Below, in pieces: positions 13,114-23,202 of a stretch of 64,000 bases of DNA. The notes beneath the pieces are model-generated. The model ran no database searches. It worked only from the letters and a program-made list of their open reading frames with translations, and had not been told where the DNA came from. The stretch spans positions 22,302,501 through 22,366,500 of the forward strand of contig CM049410.1 of the NCBI GenBank assembly GCA_026929865.2. Reading direction: 5' to 3'. The number at the start of each line of letters is the position of its first letter. Position 1 is the stretch's first letter. The position numbers and the translations under genes were made by a program. Origin of the DNA: Hyperoplus lanceolatus (Eukaryota; Chordata; Actinopteri; Uranoscopiformes; Ammodytidae).

Positions 13114-13867
13114 AGTGGACGTGGCACCTACTCTGCTCTACACGTCAACCGATCTATGCACACACACGCAGACATTTAAACATTTTAAACGCACACGAAC
13201 TCGCTTCGACTCCAGCGCACTCTCTCCCACACAGTCAGCCCCTCTCCTATAAGGTTTGCCCCAGACAGATAAGCTCGTGTCTCTCTGAAATGATCCGTTC
13301 CCTGCACAGACTGAAGCTTATTACACTGTGTGCAGTAGGCTAGTGTCTACCGTCCTGTTGCGCTCTGCGCCGTGTGGACTCCCGAGTCGATCCATGGGTC
13401 AGAGCTGCGGCTCAGGAAGGCCATTGTAATGGAGTTAACTTAACACGCTCACAAGTTATCACTCACACCGTCACGGTCACAGCACATACACTCTGTCCTC
13501 TCTGTACACGCATGCAGAAGAACTGTGAGACAGTGCGCTGTGAGCAGGCCTGCGCCTCCACAGCCACACAACATGACGGCCACAGTCAGGACCACACTCG
13601 CGTTCATTAAGTTAACAAGAAATAAAGCCTGTGTCAGAATAATGAACATTTAGTAGCATATATGCTTTCCCCCCACCCCCCCACCCCTCACTCTCTAGTC
13701 ATATCTTTCCACTGTTGCCCACCACCGAAACTGTCATAATGCAACAAATGTACCGCATGATAATCCAAACAGTAGGAAAACAGTCCCTAAACAGCCGAGC
13801 GTCTCTCCCCCCTGCACCCGGACTAAAAGGCGTCTGTCCCCCGGCTCACCAGAGACGAGGAGTCCAT
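3001..13867 (-). CDS. copz2: Coatomer subunit zeta-2 (COPI coat)
   Basis: Small subunit of the COPI coat on Golgi-to-ER vesicles; a longin/AP-sigma-like fold that pairs with gamma-COP. Nine coding exons on the minus strand: 13850-13867, 10621-10689, 9796-9880, 8896-8987, 8389-8444, 7784-7861, 7512-7563, 6206-6244, 3001-3048. All junctions are GT-AG and in phase, giving 537 nt and 178 aa, close to the roughly 177 aa of vertebrate zeta-COP. Diagnostic pieces are [20 protein letters not shown] in exon 2, [20 protein letters not shown] across exons 6-7, and the C-terminus [12 protein letters not shown]. The first exon encodes only MDSSSL, like the tiny first exon of COPZ1. Zeta-2 rather than zeta-1 is assigned from the intronic mir-152 and the nfe2l1/cbx1 neighbours. 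Introns carry at least two complete DNA transposons and a long polypurine tract. It is divergently arranged with praf2. Confidence 0.95.
3456..4761. mobile_element. Fold-back DNA element with about 370-bp terminal inverted repeats
   Basis: The left arm (about 3463-3832) is the near-perfect reverse complement of the right arm (about 4367-4754), both beginning ACCTATTTGCAGACCCATGG inward. The element is flanked by the 8-bp direct repeat CCTGCATC (3448-3455 and 4762-4769), as expected for hAT-type insertion. The interior contains two direct copies of an ~80-bp unit (about 4005-4087 and 4115-4198) around CTCGTCTGTGACTTTGTGAT. There is no transposase, so the element is non-autonomous. It lies in the last intron of copz2. 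Confidence 0.85.
5261..5330. repeat. Compound (AC)n / ACACATGCTA repeat
   Basis: AC dinucleotides interleaved with tandem 12-mers containing ATGCTAACACAC, ending in CGCACGCACAC. It lies in the last copz2 intron. Confidence 0.85.
6321..7198. mobile_element. hAT-type non-autonomous transposon (878 bp), CAGGGCTATTCAAT termini
   Basis: The terminal inverted repeat CAGGGCTATTCAAT is perfect at both ends, and the element is flanked by the perfect 8-bp duplication CTGTAAAC (6313-6320 and 7199-7206). CAGGG termini and 8-bp duplications define hAT elements. There is no transposase reading frame; the short frames inside have no known domain. It sits in the copz2 intron between coding exons 7 and 8. 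Confidence 0.93.
9110..9445 (+). repeat. Polypurine tract, about 335 bp
   Basis: This stretch is overwhelmingly A and G with scattered single pyrimidines (GGAAGGGG, GAGAAAGAG and similar). On the minus (copz2 coding) strand it is polypyrimidine. The long minus-strand Ser/Phe/Leu frame across it is a composition artefact. It lies in the copz2 intron just upstream of coding exon 4. Confidence 0.85.
10060..10335 (+). repeat. Dispersed repeat, copy 1 of 2 (CAGTAGGTGGCG family)
   Basis: It shares blocks with 49470-49735 in the same orientation: ATCATGCCAG, AGGTGGCG, TAATGT, CCATAGAAGA and, about 170 bp on, TAGGTCGCCT with AATTAAGC. It is non-coding. It resembles a family common in fish genomes, but its ends are not resolved here. 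It lies in the copz2 intron between coding exons 2 and 3. Confidence 0.65.
10480..10572 (+). repeat. Dispersed short repeat (GTAGTGGATC...GACTCCAC family), copy
   Basis: Matches segments at 18914-18998, 57508-57599 and a partial copy at 45430-45462. An inverted, palindromic version is at 24876-25006. Shared blocks include GTGATTTTGACAACAAG and CCAGAATCG. It is non-coding and probably a degraded short transposon; it lies in a copz2 intron. Confidence 0.65.
11222..11296 (-). ncRNA. mir152: mir-152 precursor hairpin (miR-148/152 family)
   Basis: On the minus strand the 3p arm at 11228-11249 reads TCAGTGCATAACAGAAC onward, with the intact family seed CAGUGCA. The 5p arm at 11266-11287 reads AAGTTCTGTGATACACTTCG, closely matching the known miR-152 passenger strand. 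The arms pair across a loop at about 11250-11265. The location, the first coding intron of copz2 on the same strand, is the conserved vertebrate position of mir-152. The mature product represses targets of the miR-148/152 seed, such as DNMT1 in mammals. Position 10 of the mature strand is A where I recall G in human and zebrafish. The hairpin is probably co-transcribed with copz2. Confidence 0.93.
13058..13109. repeat. (AG)n microsatellite
   Basis: About 26 AG units in the first coding intron of copz2, roughly 0.75 kb from its first coding exon. The Arg/Glu frames over it are artefacts. Confidence 0.95.
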
Positions 13868-14506
13868 CGCAGCTCCGTGCTCGCTCCGCTCGGTGTGTTG
13901 ACGTGGACAGCGCTGAGCTGTCACACCGACAGATCGCTCTTTTCTTTTTTTCTCTTGGAGCCGCCGGGCGCGCTCCCGCAGCAGTCCGGATAGAAGCGCA
14001 GGAGCAAAAAGCGCGCTCCTGGCAACCGCACTCTGGCCATTCACAATAAAAGTCTATGATTAGTCACTTAAAGTAGGGCACTTTAAACAGCAATGCCCTA
14101 AACTGGACCAGAACAATAACTGTTCTTGGACCAGGGGAACATACAAATCTTTCGAGGGCATGCAAACGAGGCCTACTACAAAAGAAAACTCCATTTCCCA
14201 ATGATAGACTATAGGCCTAGGCATAAAAGGATAACTCCAAAGGCAAAAAGCAGAAATGCTCCATTCAATATGAATATAAATGCAGTAAAGTAGACTATAC
14301 ACACAAATTACTTTGAGTATTATTATGAGATAATGTGTAGGCCTATTAATAGCCTACTATATTTCATGTCCCTCATTCCCTCTCGGGACCGAGAGCGCAT
14401 TCTCGATGCTCGCGCACGCTCCTCGTCTGAAACTGAGCGAGGGAGACACACACCCCCTTTGCGTCCGCTGCTCTTCGGGAAATCGAGTTTATTTCGTTTG
14501 GGAAAG
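13868..14506. promoter_or_regulatory. Shared 5' region between divergent copz2 and praf2
   Basis: The 639-bp interval between the two start codons must hold both 5' untranslated regions and core promoters, since the genes are head-to-head. GC and CpG density is raised at both edges (about 13845-14040 and 14385-14500), with an AT-rich middle. There is no obvious TATA box beside either start. A shared or bidirectional promoter is an inference from geometry. Confidence 0.5.
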
Positions 14507-16562
14507 ATGGCGGGCGTGCAGCCGCCACCCCTCCGCAGCCTGGATGACTTCCTCCTGAGCTCGGCCCGCTTCGCCGTGCCTGATGTGCGGGACCTGGACC
14601 GCTGGAACAACCGCATCATCAACAACCTGCTCTACTACCAGAGCAACTACTTCCTGTCTGCGCTAGGCCTCCTGCTTGCAGTGGGGTACGTGTCGCTATT
14701 CTGACGTGCCCTCCCCCTTCTCTTTCTCTGTTTTTTTTCTCTCTCTCTGTTTCTCTCTCCCTCTCCCTCCATCTCTCCCTTTCTCTCTCTCCCTCTCTAT
14801 ATCTCTATGTCTCTCCCTCTCTCTCAGTGTAGCTTACACACTTTACGCACAGTAAACACTGTGAACGTGTTTGATTCTTCTGCTTTCCAGTGTGTGACTT
14901 GTTGCTACCAGCAGCTCCACCATGGCTCACACTCAGTTTGAATGAAGTAAAGAAGATGAGAGTCAGTGTAATGATGAGTGCTGTCTCCTCCACAGCTCTC
15001 TGTCTCCTCTGCCCCTGATCAGACCGTGATAGCAGGGGTTTTGCACACATCACCTTAAGTTTCCTCCTGCACTTAAGGTTTAATTTCTCCTTAGTTAAGG
15101 GTCTGACTTTAGAGAGTTGCACAGAATCGCTTAAGGTGCTTCGTGCAACAGGTCTTATAGTCTGTTACCATGGAGACAGGCAGCAACAATAGCCATCATT
15201 AATCCCAGTGTGACTGGGAGGCCAGGTCAGATATCTGAGGAAGTGGAGCAGTCAGACACATTGTATCTTTCCAATATCTAAGATGACACTTTGGGATTGC
15301 TCCAGAAAGCGAGCTGAAGAGTAAAACAAGTTGAACATCCTCTTTCAGTTTGATGGCAGAAACGGTAAGTTTATCGAACTGTGCTAACAGGAAATTAACT
15401 GCCATTATTGAATATTTTTCTGATTGTCTTCTCCCATGGAACGACCTAAACTGTCTCCACAAACACTCCCTGCTAATAGGCTTGGGTCGGTTTCCAGTAT
15501 TAGCGGTCACAGGCTTGAACCAGTTTCATTTTCATCCATATCAACTAAACCGCCCTAAAGTCACAGCCCAGTGAGATAGGGGGTTAGAGCATAACATTCT
15601 CTAAATCTTTTTCCGGGTGAGATATCTTATAAGAACAATACAGAACATGGCCAGCAACCAGCCAACCACCTCTTCCACCCAAGCATTGCCCTTTAAAGCT
15701 GTACTTGTCCTTAGGTATTCCCTACCTTCCCTGTGTGTCAGTGAATGCCTCTTCTCTCTCAGGTATGTCCAGCCCTGGCAGCTATTGGTGGGGGCGATGG
15801 TGGTCAGCCTGTTGTTCCTGGCCTTTGTCTGGGCTGCTGAGAATCGAGCCCCCATTCGCCGCTTCCGCAGAAACCACCCGTCCATCGCTGTGTTGGCCAT
15901 CCTATTGGCCAGCTACCTCTTCTTAACGGTGCTGGGAGGCGTGGCTGTGTTTCTCTTTGGGATAGCCTTCCCTATACTGAGTGAGACAGGAACACACACA
16001 CACGCACACACACATGCTAGCCCACCAATACATGAGACTAAGTTTGCCCCCTTGCCTAAAGACACTATTTGAGGGCACCAGCCCAGCTAGCATATAAGAT
16101 TGGGCAGAAGATTCTCTTCACCAAACTGGAATCTACTTTATATTTCAGACTACAAGTCCTTTCAAACATGTCTCAAAAACTCAAGACCCATGTCTCATAT
16201 TTCCTTACTTCCCTTAAGTTGTTATTGTCCAGCCATACAGACTGCTTTGGTTTCAATGTATTAAAGTCTTTTAGAGAGATCCATCTTATTATAGTTTTTA
16301 GCTGACTCACTATGCAGTTATTTCCATATTTTTATTTCAAGAGCATGGTCTCTCAGTTTGAGGGACGAGGGTCATGGTTTATTGACTTCACATCCCCCCT
16401 GTGTCTGTGTCTCCTTTCCCAGTGGTTCTGGTCCATGCGTCGGTGAGGCTGCGCAGCCTGAAGAACAAGCTGGAGAACAAACTGGAGAGCATCGGTCTGA
16501 AGAGGACGCCCATGGGTCTGCTGCTGGAGGCCCTGGGGCAGGAGCAGGAGGCTGGGTCCTGA
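14507..16562 (+). CDS. praf2: PRA1 family protein 2 (prenylated Rab acceptor-like membrane protein)
   Basis: PRA1/ARL6IP5-family protein of ER and secretory membranes, linked to Rab and transporter trafficking. Three coding exons: 14507-14685, 15763-15980, 16423-16562; GT-AG junctions in phase 2 then phase 1; 178 aa, the length of human PRAF2. Exon 1 has the family signature [18 protein letters not shown] followed by hydrophobic segment 1. Exon 2 holds the [17 protein letters not shown] loop between hydrophobic pairs. Exon 3 ends in [20 protein letters not shown], which is diagnostic of PRAF2 rather than ARL6IP5. The start is the first Met of [15 protein letters not shown], which aligns with the family N-terminus; an earlier in-frame ATG at 14333 is probably 5' untranslated. 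Human PRAF2 is on the X chromosome, so its place between copz2 and nfe2l1 differs from mammals. Confidence 0.95.
14720..14826. repeat. (CT)n low-complexity tract in praf2 intron 1
   Basis: CT-rich dinucleotide and T-run sequence starting about 40 bp after the exon 1 donor. Confidence 0.85.
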
Positions 16563-18225
16563 GCAAGGCAGGGCAGGGGGGGGTCTGCACAGGGACATGG
16601 GAGAAGATCTGCAGGGCTAAGTGAAGATTATAGGGGGAAAATGAAGGAGACAGAAAGAGTCGGGAAGAAAAGAATTGCTCTGGTTTGATAATAAGAACTG
16701 ATCTGAAGTAAGCAGTGAATGAAGATAGTCATTCTGTGGTTCAATAGAAATCATCATAAGGAGCAATTGATGGAATCTGCTTTTTTCCTTCTTAAGCCAA
16801 ACGTTGCACTTTAAGCACACAGTATTTTCTTTCACTTAACTTGGACGTGATACATATTATTGTTTTGCACAATACACTGTGTGAGTGTGCAGTGTTGTAG
16901 CCACATGGCCATAATCACATTCAACAGGAAAGAGTGGCAAAGTCGTGCACCCGTGATCAACTTGCACTCCGGATGTCTTAATGAGTGGTACTTGTAACCT
17001 TCCTACACACTTTTATCTAAACATTGATCTGCGTTACACATCAACACCTTTTTTTTAAAAAAAAAGTCATCATTTTAGTAAAGAGAATAATGTATTGCCA
17101 TCCACACATCTCTCATGTGACATGTTAAAGCTGACTGACCTAATAAGTGAAACATTTAGTTACTCTAATCATCTAAAGGTTTATTCTTGGAATATTCTGA
17201 GTAACAACTTTATAAGATATTGTATAACTCGCTTATCTTTTAATCGTCATAACCTTTTACAGTATTCTTGAAATATAATTAATGTAACATTCTGTCCAAA
17301 GCATTTTATCAAGTTGCAGAGGCGGACGTTGTATGTGTGCAATCCTGATTGTTAATCTATTTACAGAAGAGTGTTAGGGCGACGGAATCGAACTTTGCAG
17401 AAGTCTGGAATGGTTGAGTTTGATTTTCGACATTGTATTTTGTCTTATTAACAAAATGTATTACTACTTTATTTTGAAATAACTTTATTCTCTTAGTACA
17501 TAATGAAACAAAATTGTGTAAAAATTGTGTCTCTTGTGCCCCTGATATAGCCTGGCTCCGCCCGCCCGCCTACTTCCGGCCAAATTTTATTTTCCCTTCA
17601 GTAGTCAGTCTGGGTGTACAGCCCATTTCCCAGTTTTGCTGGAGATTCGACAGCCGGTCCAATCAGCGAACAGAACGAGTGGCTGAGAACGATGACGTCG
17701 AAGTCGCGCTCCAGTTTCAGTTGCCAGAAGCCGGCTCATGACACACGTGACGACCAAACGTTATGCGATTGGTTGGCTAATCCAGAGTGGCACTGGGCAG
17801 ATCCAATAGTTTTAAACTTTAACAGACACCCGCCTCCATGAGTGAACGTTTGCCAATTAAAGCACTGCCAGACCTTTTGTACAAATGAAATGAAGTACGA
17901 TGGTCTGGTAGCACCAGGCTACCCCTGATACTCTTCTGTTTGAATCATATTGTGGACTGTTTGTAATGGCCGTGCCTCACTAAACACAAGAAACACCCTT
18001 AGATCTGACCAGAAAGAAAGACATTTTGGCCTACTTTGAAAGTCATAATAAGCATTTGCTGAAGTTGCATATTTAACTAATTTCGCAGGTGAAGACTCTA
18101 AATGTTCAGTGTTGCCCTCCATTCAGCTGAATGAAGTTTAATTCAACGACTATGTCTTTGCTTTGTTTATTACATTTATTTAAAACAGTCTTTTGTAAAT
18201 AAATAAAAAGTGCATTTCTGTTGTG
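16563..18225 (+). other. praf2: Putative praf2 3' untranslated region
   Basis: Non-coding sequence after the praf2 stop. Overlapping AATAAA signals at 18198-18203 and 18202-18207 are the best polyadenylation candidates. If used, the 3' untranslated region would be about 1.6 kb and would include the short transposon at 17548-17921. An earlier, unrecognised site is possible. Confidence 0.35.
17548..17921. mobile_element. MULE-like MITE, TAGCCTGG termini, 9-bp duplication
   Basis: A 374-bp element begins TAGCCTGG and ends CCAGGCTA, flanked by a perfect 9-bp direct repeat CCCCTGATA (17539-17547 and 17922-17930). A second copy of exactly the same length, in opposite orientation, is at 49050-49423. 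The 75-codon open frame inside (17614-17841) is conserved between copies only because the DNA is; it has no known domain. Duplications of 9 bp are typical of Mutator-like elements. Confidence 0.88.
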
Positions 18226-18913
18226 TGAATTGACTTTTTTAATTGTAGCCTACTTTTATTTTTATTTTATTCTGCTTTATACTTTTACTACATTGCATTT
18301 CACAGGGAATATTGTTCTTTTTTTTGCAACTCATACTATGTGTTATAGCTGTAGTTAGCCTTCTAGACAGGCTACTTTCCAAGTGAAGATTTCACATAAA
18401 AACCCATGAAAAGCTTAAAAAACACAACACACTGTGAAAGAGTTAAACATGGGTTTCTAACAGTTGGTGCTTGTAACTTCTGACGATAACACCTTGTGTA
18501 GTTCGGGCTCTCATAGACTTCAGGACAGATGTAGTTCCACCATTGCCCTATGAATGTCTCTGTTGGGATTACATTTAAATCATTGTTTAAGCAAATGATG
18601 CAATATTTCAGAAGTAAAGTTTGGAGAAGAGTTGCAACTTTTATTACAACACCACATTTTCTGATGCTATGTGAAACTGAAAATACCTGTATGTAGGCTA
18701 CCTTTACTTGAGTAGGATTTCAAATGCAGGTCTATGTAACACCACACCACATGTTTAGGCTACTAAAAGGGGAAATCAACACTTCTGGGGAACACCACTT
18801 TTTCACAGCCACGTCTTTGATAACGGGCATGTTGCCAGCTAAGGTGCCCCCCCCTCTCCTTTGTTTGCATACCCTTTGTTTATACACTAGTTTACAGTGC
18901 CTAGGGTACTAGG
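18226..18913. other. Intergenic, no gene seen
   Basis: AT-rich spacer without recognisable coding, RNA or repeat structure. Confidence 0.5.
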
Positions 18914-19003
18914 GACAGGTAGGGGATCGTGAGGAGATATTCACTGATTTTGACAAAAAGTGATAATGACATCAATGGTTTCCCAGAATCGCTCCAGACT
19001 CCA
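18914..19003 (+). repeat. Dispersed short repeat (GTAGTGGATC...GACTCCAC family), copy
   Basis: Related to 10480-10572 and 57508-57599. Shared blocks are GGATCGTGAGGAGAT, CACTGATTTTGACA and CCAGAATCGCT. It ends where the TAGGCCTTTCACACC element begins. Confidence 0.65.
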
Positions 19004-19020
19004 ATAGGCCTTTCACACCG

Positions 19021-19190
19021 CAAGGCAAGGCAACGCAAGTTTATTTATATAGCACAATTCAGACACAAGGCCACTCAAAGTGCTTTACAGGGGCAAGATA
19101 AGAATACATAAAACACATTATAAAACATTTAAAAGCAAATAAAAGAAGCAAAAAAGCAAATAAAAGAAGCAAATAAAATGAAAATTGCAG
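19021..19190 (+). mobile_element. Teleost retroposon tail (GGCAAGGCAA...CAAAGTGCTTTACA), copy 1
   Basis: Contains AAGGCAAGGCAA, GTTTATTTATATAGCAC, ACACAAGGCCA and CAAAGTGCTTTACAG, followed by A-rich sequence. This string recurs at 23610-23700 and is widespread in fish genomes as the end of a retroposon. Exact family not assigned. Confidence 0.7.
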
Positions 19191-19616
19191 GTTAAAATGG
19201 AAACAAAAAACCGCCGCAAAATCGGTGCTAGTTCTGGGCTAGTTCGGAGTTAGAGCCAGTGTTTTGGTTTCACACCGCCAGAAAGCCTGCTCCGGGCCGT
19301 AAAAACCGGTTCAACTCATACCCCAGGATTGAGCAGGGTTTGAAGTGAACCGCTTGCGCCAGCGGCCGGGGGAGGGATTATCCTGACCAACCAGACCAAC
19401 TAAAACCTCATGCCCGCCATGTTTAAAAACACCGCTACTACGAGACGTAAACATAACATAATTACCGAACGTAGCGATCAAATTGACCGGCAAGAATACG
19501 CTGTATGGGTCCTGTTTGGTTAAGAAAGCAAAGCAAGAGCTAACACGTGTAAAAATAAGACGTATTCGGCTGTTGTTGTGCTTAAAGCTAGCGGTAGCTT
19601 TAACGTTAGCCACAAG

Positions 19617-19989
19617 CATTAGTATCCAGCAGCAGCCCCGGAGACAAGCACCCTGGCGTGACAACGACACCCAGGCGTGACGGAAGTAACTGTGGTGTGA
19701 CGGGAGAGGTTAGAATATAGATAGAACATTTCTTTATATGTCCATTCATTGACGGAACACGGCGGCGACAAGACAGCAGACCGATACTAAGTTTGTGTTA
19801 TTTATATTGTTTTGGCGATTAGGTTCAGGCATCACAGTTGGGTGGTTAGGGTTAGTGACATAGCAGACATGTCATGGAAGCTAAATAGTCAAAAATCACG
19901 TCCGTCACACCACAGTTACTTCCGTCACGCCTGGGTGTCGTTGTCACGCCAGGGTAACTTGTCTCCGGGGCTGCAGCTGGACCCTACTC
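19617..19989. mobile_element. Nested hAT-like fold-back MITE with 8-bp duplication GCCACAAG
   Basis: A 373-bp element with inverted arms of about 80 bp (19632-19705 against 19904-19976, sharing CCCCGGAGACAAG and CCAGGCGTGACGGAAGTAAC). It is flanked by GCCACAAG at 19609-19616 and 19990-19997. The sister unit at about 20520-20527 carries a single GCCACAAG and no insertion, so it shows the pre-insertion state. Confidence 0.9.
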
Positions 19990-20941
19990 GCCACAAGAGC
20001 AGCGGCGTCGGGCGACGTACACACACGTTTACAGTGACGTCATGGTCGATATGAAGCCAACAGGTTCATAACTGGGATAAGGCTGTAACCAGTTTTGAAC
20101 TGACCCCAACACCAGCCTGGAACTGACTCTTCGGTGCTAGTTCTGGGCTAGTTCGTTTGTTAGAGCCAGTGTTTTGGTTTCACACCGCCAGAAAGCCTGC
20201 TCCGGGCCGTAAAAACCGGTTCAACTCATACCCCAGGATTGAGCAGGGTTTGAAGTGAACCGCTTGCGCCAGCGGCCGGGGGAGGGATTATCCTGACCAA
20301 CCAGACCAACTAAAACCTCATGCCCGCCATGTTTAAAAACACCGCTACTACGAGACGTAAACATAACATAATTACCGAACGTAGCGATCAAATTGACCGG
20401 CGAGAATACGCTGTATGGGTCCTGTTTGGTTAAGAAAGCAAAGCGAGAGCTAACACGTGTAAAAATAAGACGTATTCGCCGCTGTTGTTGTGCTTAAAGC
20501 TAGCGGTAGCTTTAGCGTTAGCCACAAGAGCAGCGGCGTCGGGCGACGTACACACACGTTTACAGTGACGTCATGACATTGCTCTCTTGCCGGCTCCATG
20601 GCTGTCTCCGGTCGATGTGAAACCAACCGGTTCATAACTGGGATAAGGCTGTAACCAGTTTTGAACTGACCCCAACACCAGCCTGGAACTGACTCTTGGT
20701 TCATTTTGGTGTGAAAGGCCTATGAGTAGGCTTATCTATTTATAGCCTACTTCGATATTTGTGTTTTTTGTTGTTGTTTCACGTCGCTATGACCACGTTT
20801 TTGTGTCTGACTTAAAACGCCTGGAAAACAGAATAAATAATGCAGAATATGTATGGCCTATATTTTTATTTTCATATGAGAACTTCTGCGGATGTGTTTT
20901 CACTCCTATTTGAATGAAGGAAATGTTGATCACACTCTCCC

Positions 20942-21186
20942 TAGTCTCGCAAAGCCAGACCAAACTACAGCAAGTAGTATGGTCTGGAAGCACTCCGTTT
21001 AGAGCCGTCTATTCGGGGGGGGAAACTGGGCTGGCCTGTTTTTATTTCTTTAAACCAATCACAATCATCTACGGCGGGGCTAACCCCGGGAAGCAGCCAA
21101 TGGAGGCATAGCGTTGTTTGCCGACGCCAGCGCTTAATAGACGCTGGCGGAAGTGGTCAAGCCAGACTACACTCCATGGACATATA
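20942..21186. mobile_element. MULE-like MITE, TAGTCTCG termini, short copy
   Basis: Begins TAGTCTCGCAAAGCCAGACC and has its inverted match GGTCAAGCCAGACTA ending near 21171. It shares long stretches with the larger copy at 49779-50857. The 9-mer CACTCTCCC occurs at 20933-20941 and again at 21187-21195, 16 bp beyond the inverted terminus, so either the right end carries an extra 15 bp or the match is coincidental. It sits about 100 bp upstream of the putative nfe2l1 first exon. Confidence 0.75.
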
Positions 21187-21279
21187 CACTCTCCCCCACC
21201 CTTTGTTCAGGGAGGAGTTATCTGACGTCACCAAGGGGTGTCCCTTTAAAGTATCCCAGCCTCGCGGTGGGACACAAAC

Positions 21280-21351
21280 AGAAGAAGGTACAGTGAGAGT
21301 GAAAGACAGCTAGTGGACCGTTCTGACGCGCCGTGAACACTGTGCACTCTG
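21280..21351 (+). other. nfe2l1: Putative noncoding first exon and promoter of nfe2l1
   Basis: A locally GC-richer segment (about 21240-21350) ends in a good splice donor, CTCTG|GTGAGA, with the GT at 21352. The first coding exon of nfe2l1 has an acceptor at 23148 with 54 nt of 5' untranslated sequence, so an upstream noncoding exon is needed. This is the best candidate in the interval. The 5' boundary is a guess, and transcript data could shift it. Confidence 0.4.
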
Positions 21352-21399
21352 GTGAGACCCATTCCTATTCTATAACTTTATTTGGCTAATCTAAAAACA

Positions 21400-22900
21400 A
21401 TACAAATATCATAGTCTATCTGAACATAGGCCCGATTGCTTTTATGTTGTTGGTAGGTCTACCGGGGCAGTGTGTTGTAATGTACAGAATTGACTGTCAG
21501 TGTAAAAGCAGCGCTGTTAATTGCGCGTCGCGTCACGGCTGTGGGTCGGTATCAGCATGAAAACATTGTGTAACCTGTTGCTCAAGCGGATCATAACGCT
21601 CATTCCCTTCATATTCACAAGCAGACAGGACGACAAAAACAACAACAGCAGTAGCGTCACCACGGAATCAACAACACAATAATAATTTAGAAAAGTCTGT
21701 TGGACTTGACAAATAGGCTACAGTAACATGTACATTCAGCCTAACGCACTTAATTACAGAATTGAGAAAGTGACTGAACTATTGTACTTATACAATAACT
21801 CATACATATTATATATTTTAGCGCTAAAATATATTAAGATTTGAGAACAGCACCTCCGCTAACTTAAACAATACAATGCTTCTTACACATCATTGCATCA
21901 AACAGGTTACCATGGTGTGAATGTAAACTTGGAGTGTGTCTGGAGGGAGGAGGCATGGAGAGGGGTTTTCCAGGCAAACATGTGTTGGTTACATCATTTG
22001 TTATTAGCGCGCCAGTGTGGGGCAGGCAGGTGCTTACCAACGCCTTTCTAGAAGGATCTTGGACTTTATGAAACCGGCTCTGTCCCTGCCTTTGTGTCTG
22101 ACTGTATGTCTTATCGCCCAAGGCAACCTGTCAAAGCTCTGAACTGCCGCCTCTCTGCAAGTGTTGCTGCACTGACAATGGCAGATTAGGGTCAATAACT
22201 GTTGTGTCACTGTTATTATCAGCACTACGCTATTGTGCTGTAGCAGAAGTATTCATAGCAATAACTGCCCAAGATAGCAGTTAGGATGAAAAAAAATGCT
22301 AATAATGCGAGCAAGTTTTTAGAACATTTAGCCTCCTCTAGTTAAGCAAGCAGTACAAAAGAGTGAGAAATACTCCATAAATTAATTGATTTGCTTTCTT
22401 GATGAAAGTTAGATGAGACGATACAGTCCAATCTAATGTCTGTATGTTAAACCTCATGGGAGGAACTTTTATAAGTTAGTGAAACAGTCTCATTTGTCCT
22501 CTTGTGTTCATATATGACCTGTAACAGCAAACGAGACCATCCGTGGAAAGAATGCTATCTATATATACCGGTAGTTGTTATTATTAATGTCTAATGCTCG
22601 GGTCTGAATACTAGCCAACTTAGACCGAGGATTTACGGTGTGTTAACGAAAGCTAGTAAATCAAAGTTGATCTCTGTTGAGCCCAGCAGCTCTACATACA
22701 TCAGCCGCTTTAGCAGCACCAGACCCAGACTGAGCCTGTGTGATATCTGGCCTGTGCTTGAAGTCAGTCCCCTGCTCTGAAGTTTTGCTTCTGTCTCATT
22801 CCACAGCGAGAAGATTCCATGAAGAGCAACAGGTTTGGGATGGGCCTGTGAGAAGGGAATCATTTCACAGTTAATCTTTGTTTCTAGATTTTCCTCACAG
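21400..22900. other. Putative nfe2l1 5' intron, no further gene seen
   Basis: No recognisable coding exon. A fragment related to the MITE at 1995-2240 lies near 22457-22570. The rest is unremarkable. Confidence 0.45.
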
Positions 22901-23202
22901 TCTCACTGATGAAAGAGGATTTTCTTGATAAAGCAGCCTCCTCTACACTGGGACACGGAGCAGCCCCTAACACGTATACAGTCCTCTACCACCAAGGGAA
23001 AACAAGCCTGGCAAAACAAAGTCAAGTTTTTTTTTTTCCAGGCGGGTTATTTTTAGACCAAGGACATTTTTTTGAGAATAGTTTTGTTGTTGAACTCAGA
23101 CAGAGGGATTTGTGTGTTTTTTTCCCTCCCGAGCCACTCCCCTTCCAGAGGGAGCTCAGTGGACAAAGGAGAGGAGCATATCTCCTGACCATAGCAGGGG
23201 TC

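Larger units (their letters stand above)
19006..20721. mobile_element. Composite (GGCCTTTCACACC) transposon with internal duplication and two nested insertions
   Basis: Bounded by AGGCCTTTCACACC (from 19006) and its inverse GGTGTGAAAGGCCT (ending about 20721). The interior carries two direct copies of one long unit, 19225-20129 and 20132-20700, identical over long blocks such as TACGAGACGTAAACATAACA. The first copy is interrupted by the hAT-like element 19617-19989. A retroposon tail (about 19021-19190) lies just inside the left terminus. A single-unit relative in reverse orientation is at 44485-44914. The short frames inside are repeated non-coding DNA. Confidence 0.82.

Noticed and set aside
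14333-14506. N-terminal extension of praf2 from the ATG at 14333
   Set aside because: The family N-terminus aligns to [15 protein letters not shown]. The extension is Arg/Ser-rich with no similarity and fits a 5' leader.
17614-17841. 75-codon frame conserved with 49130-49357
   Set aside because: Both lie in copies of a 374-bp MITE; conservation is of the DNA repeat, with no known protein domain.
22909-23202. In-frame 98-codon extension upstream of the nfe2l1 start codon
   Set aside because: A polypyrimidine tract and acceptor CCTTCCAG end at 23148, and the known protein begins MLYLKKYL. The upstream frame is intronic and low in complexity (T runs).
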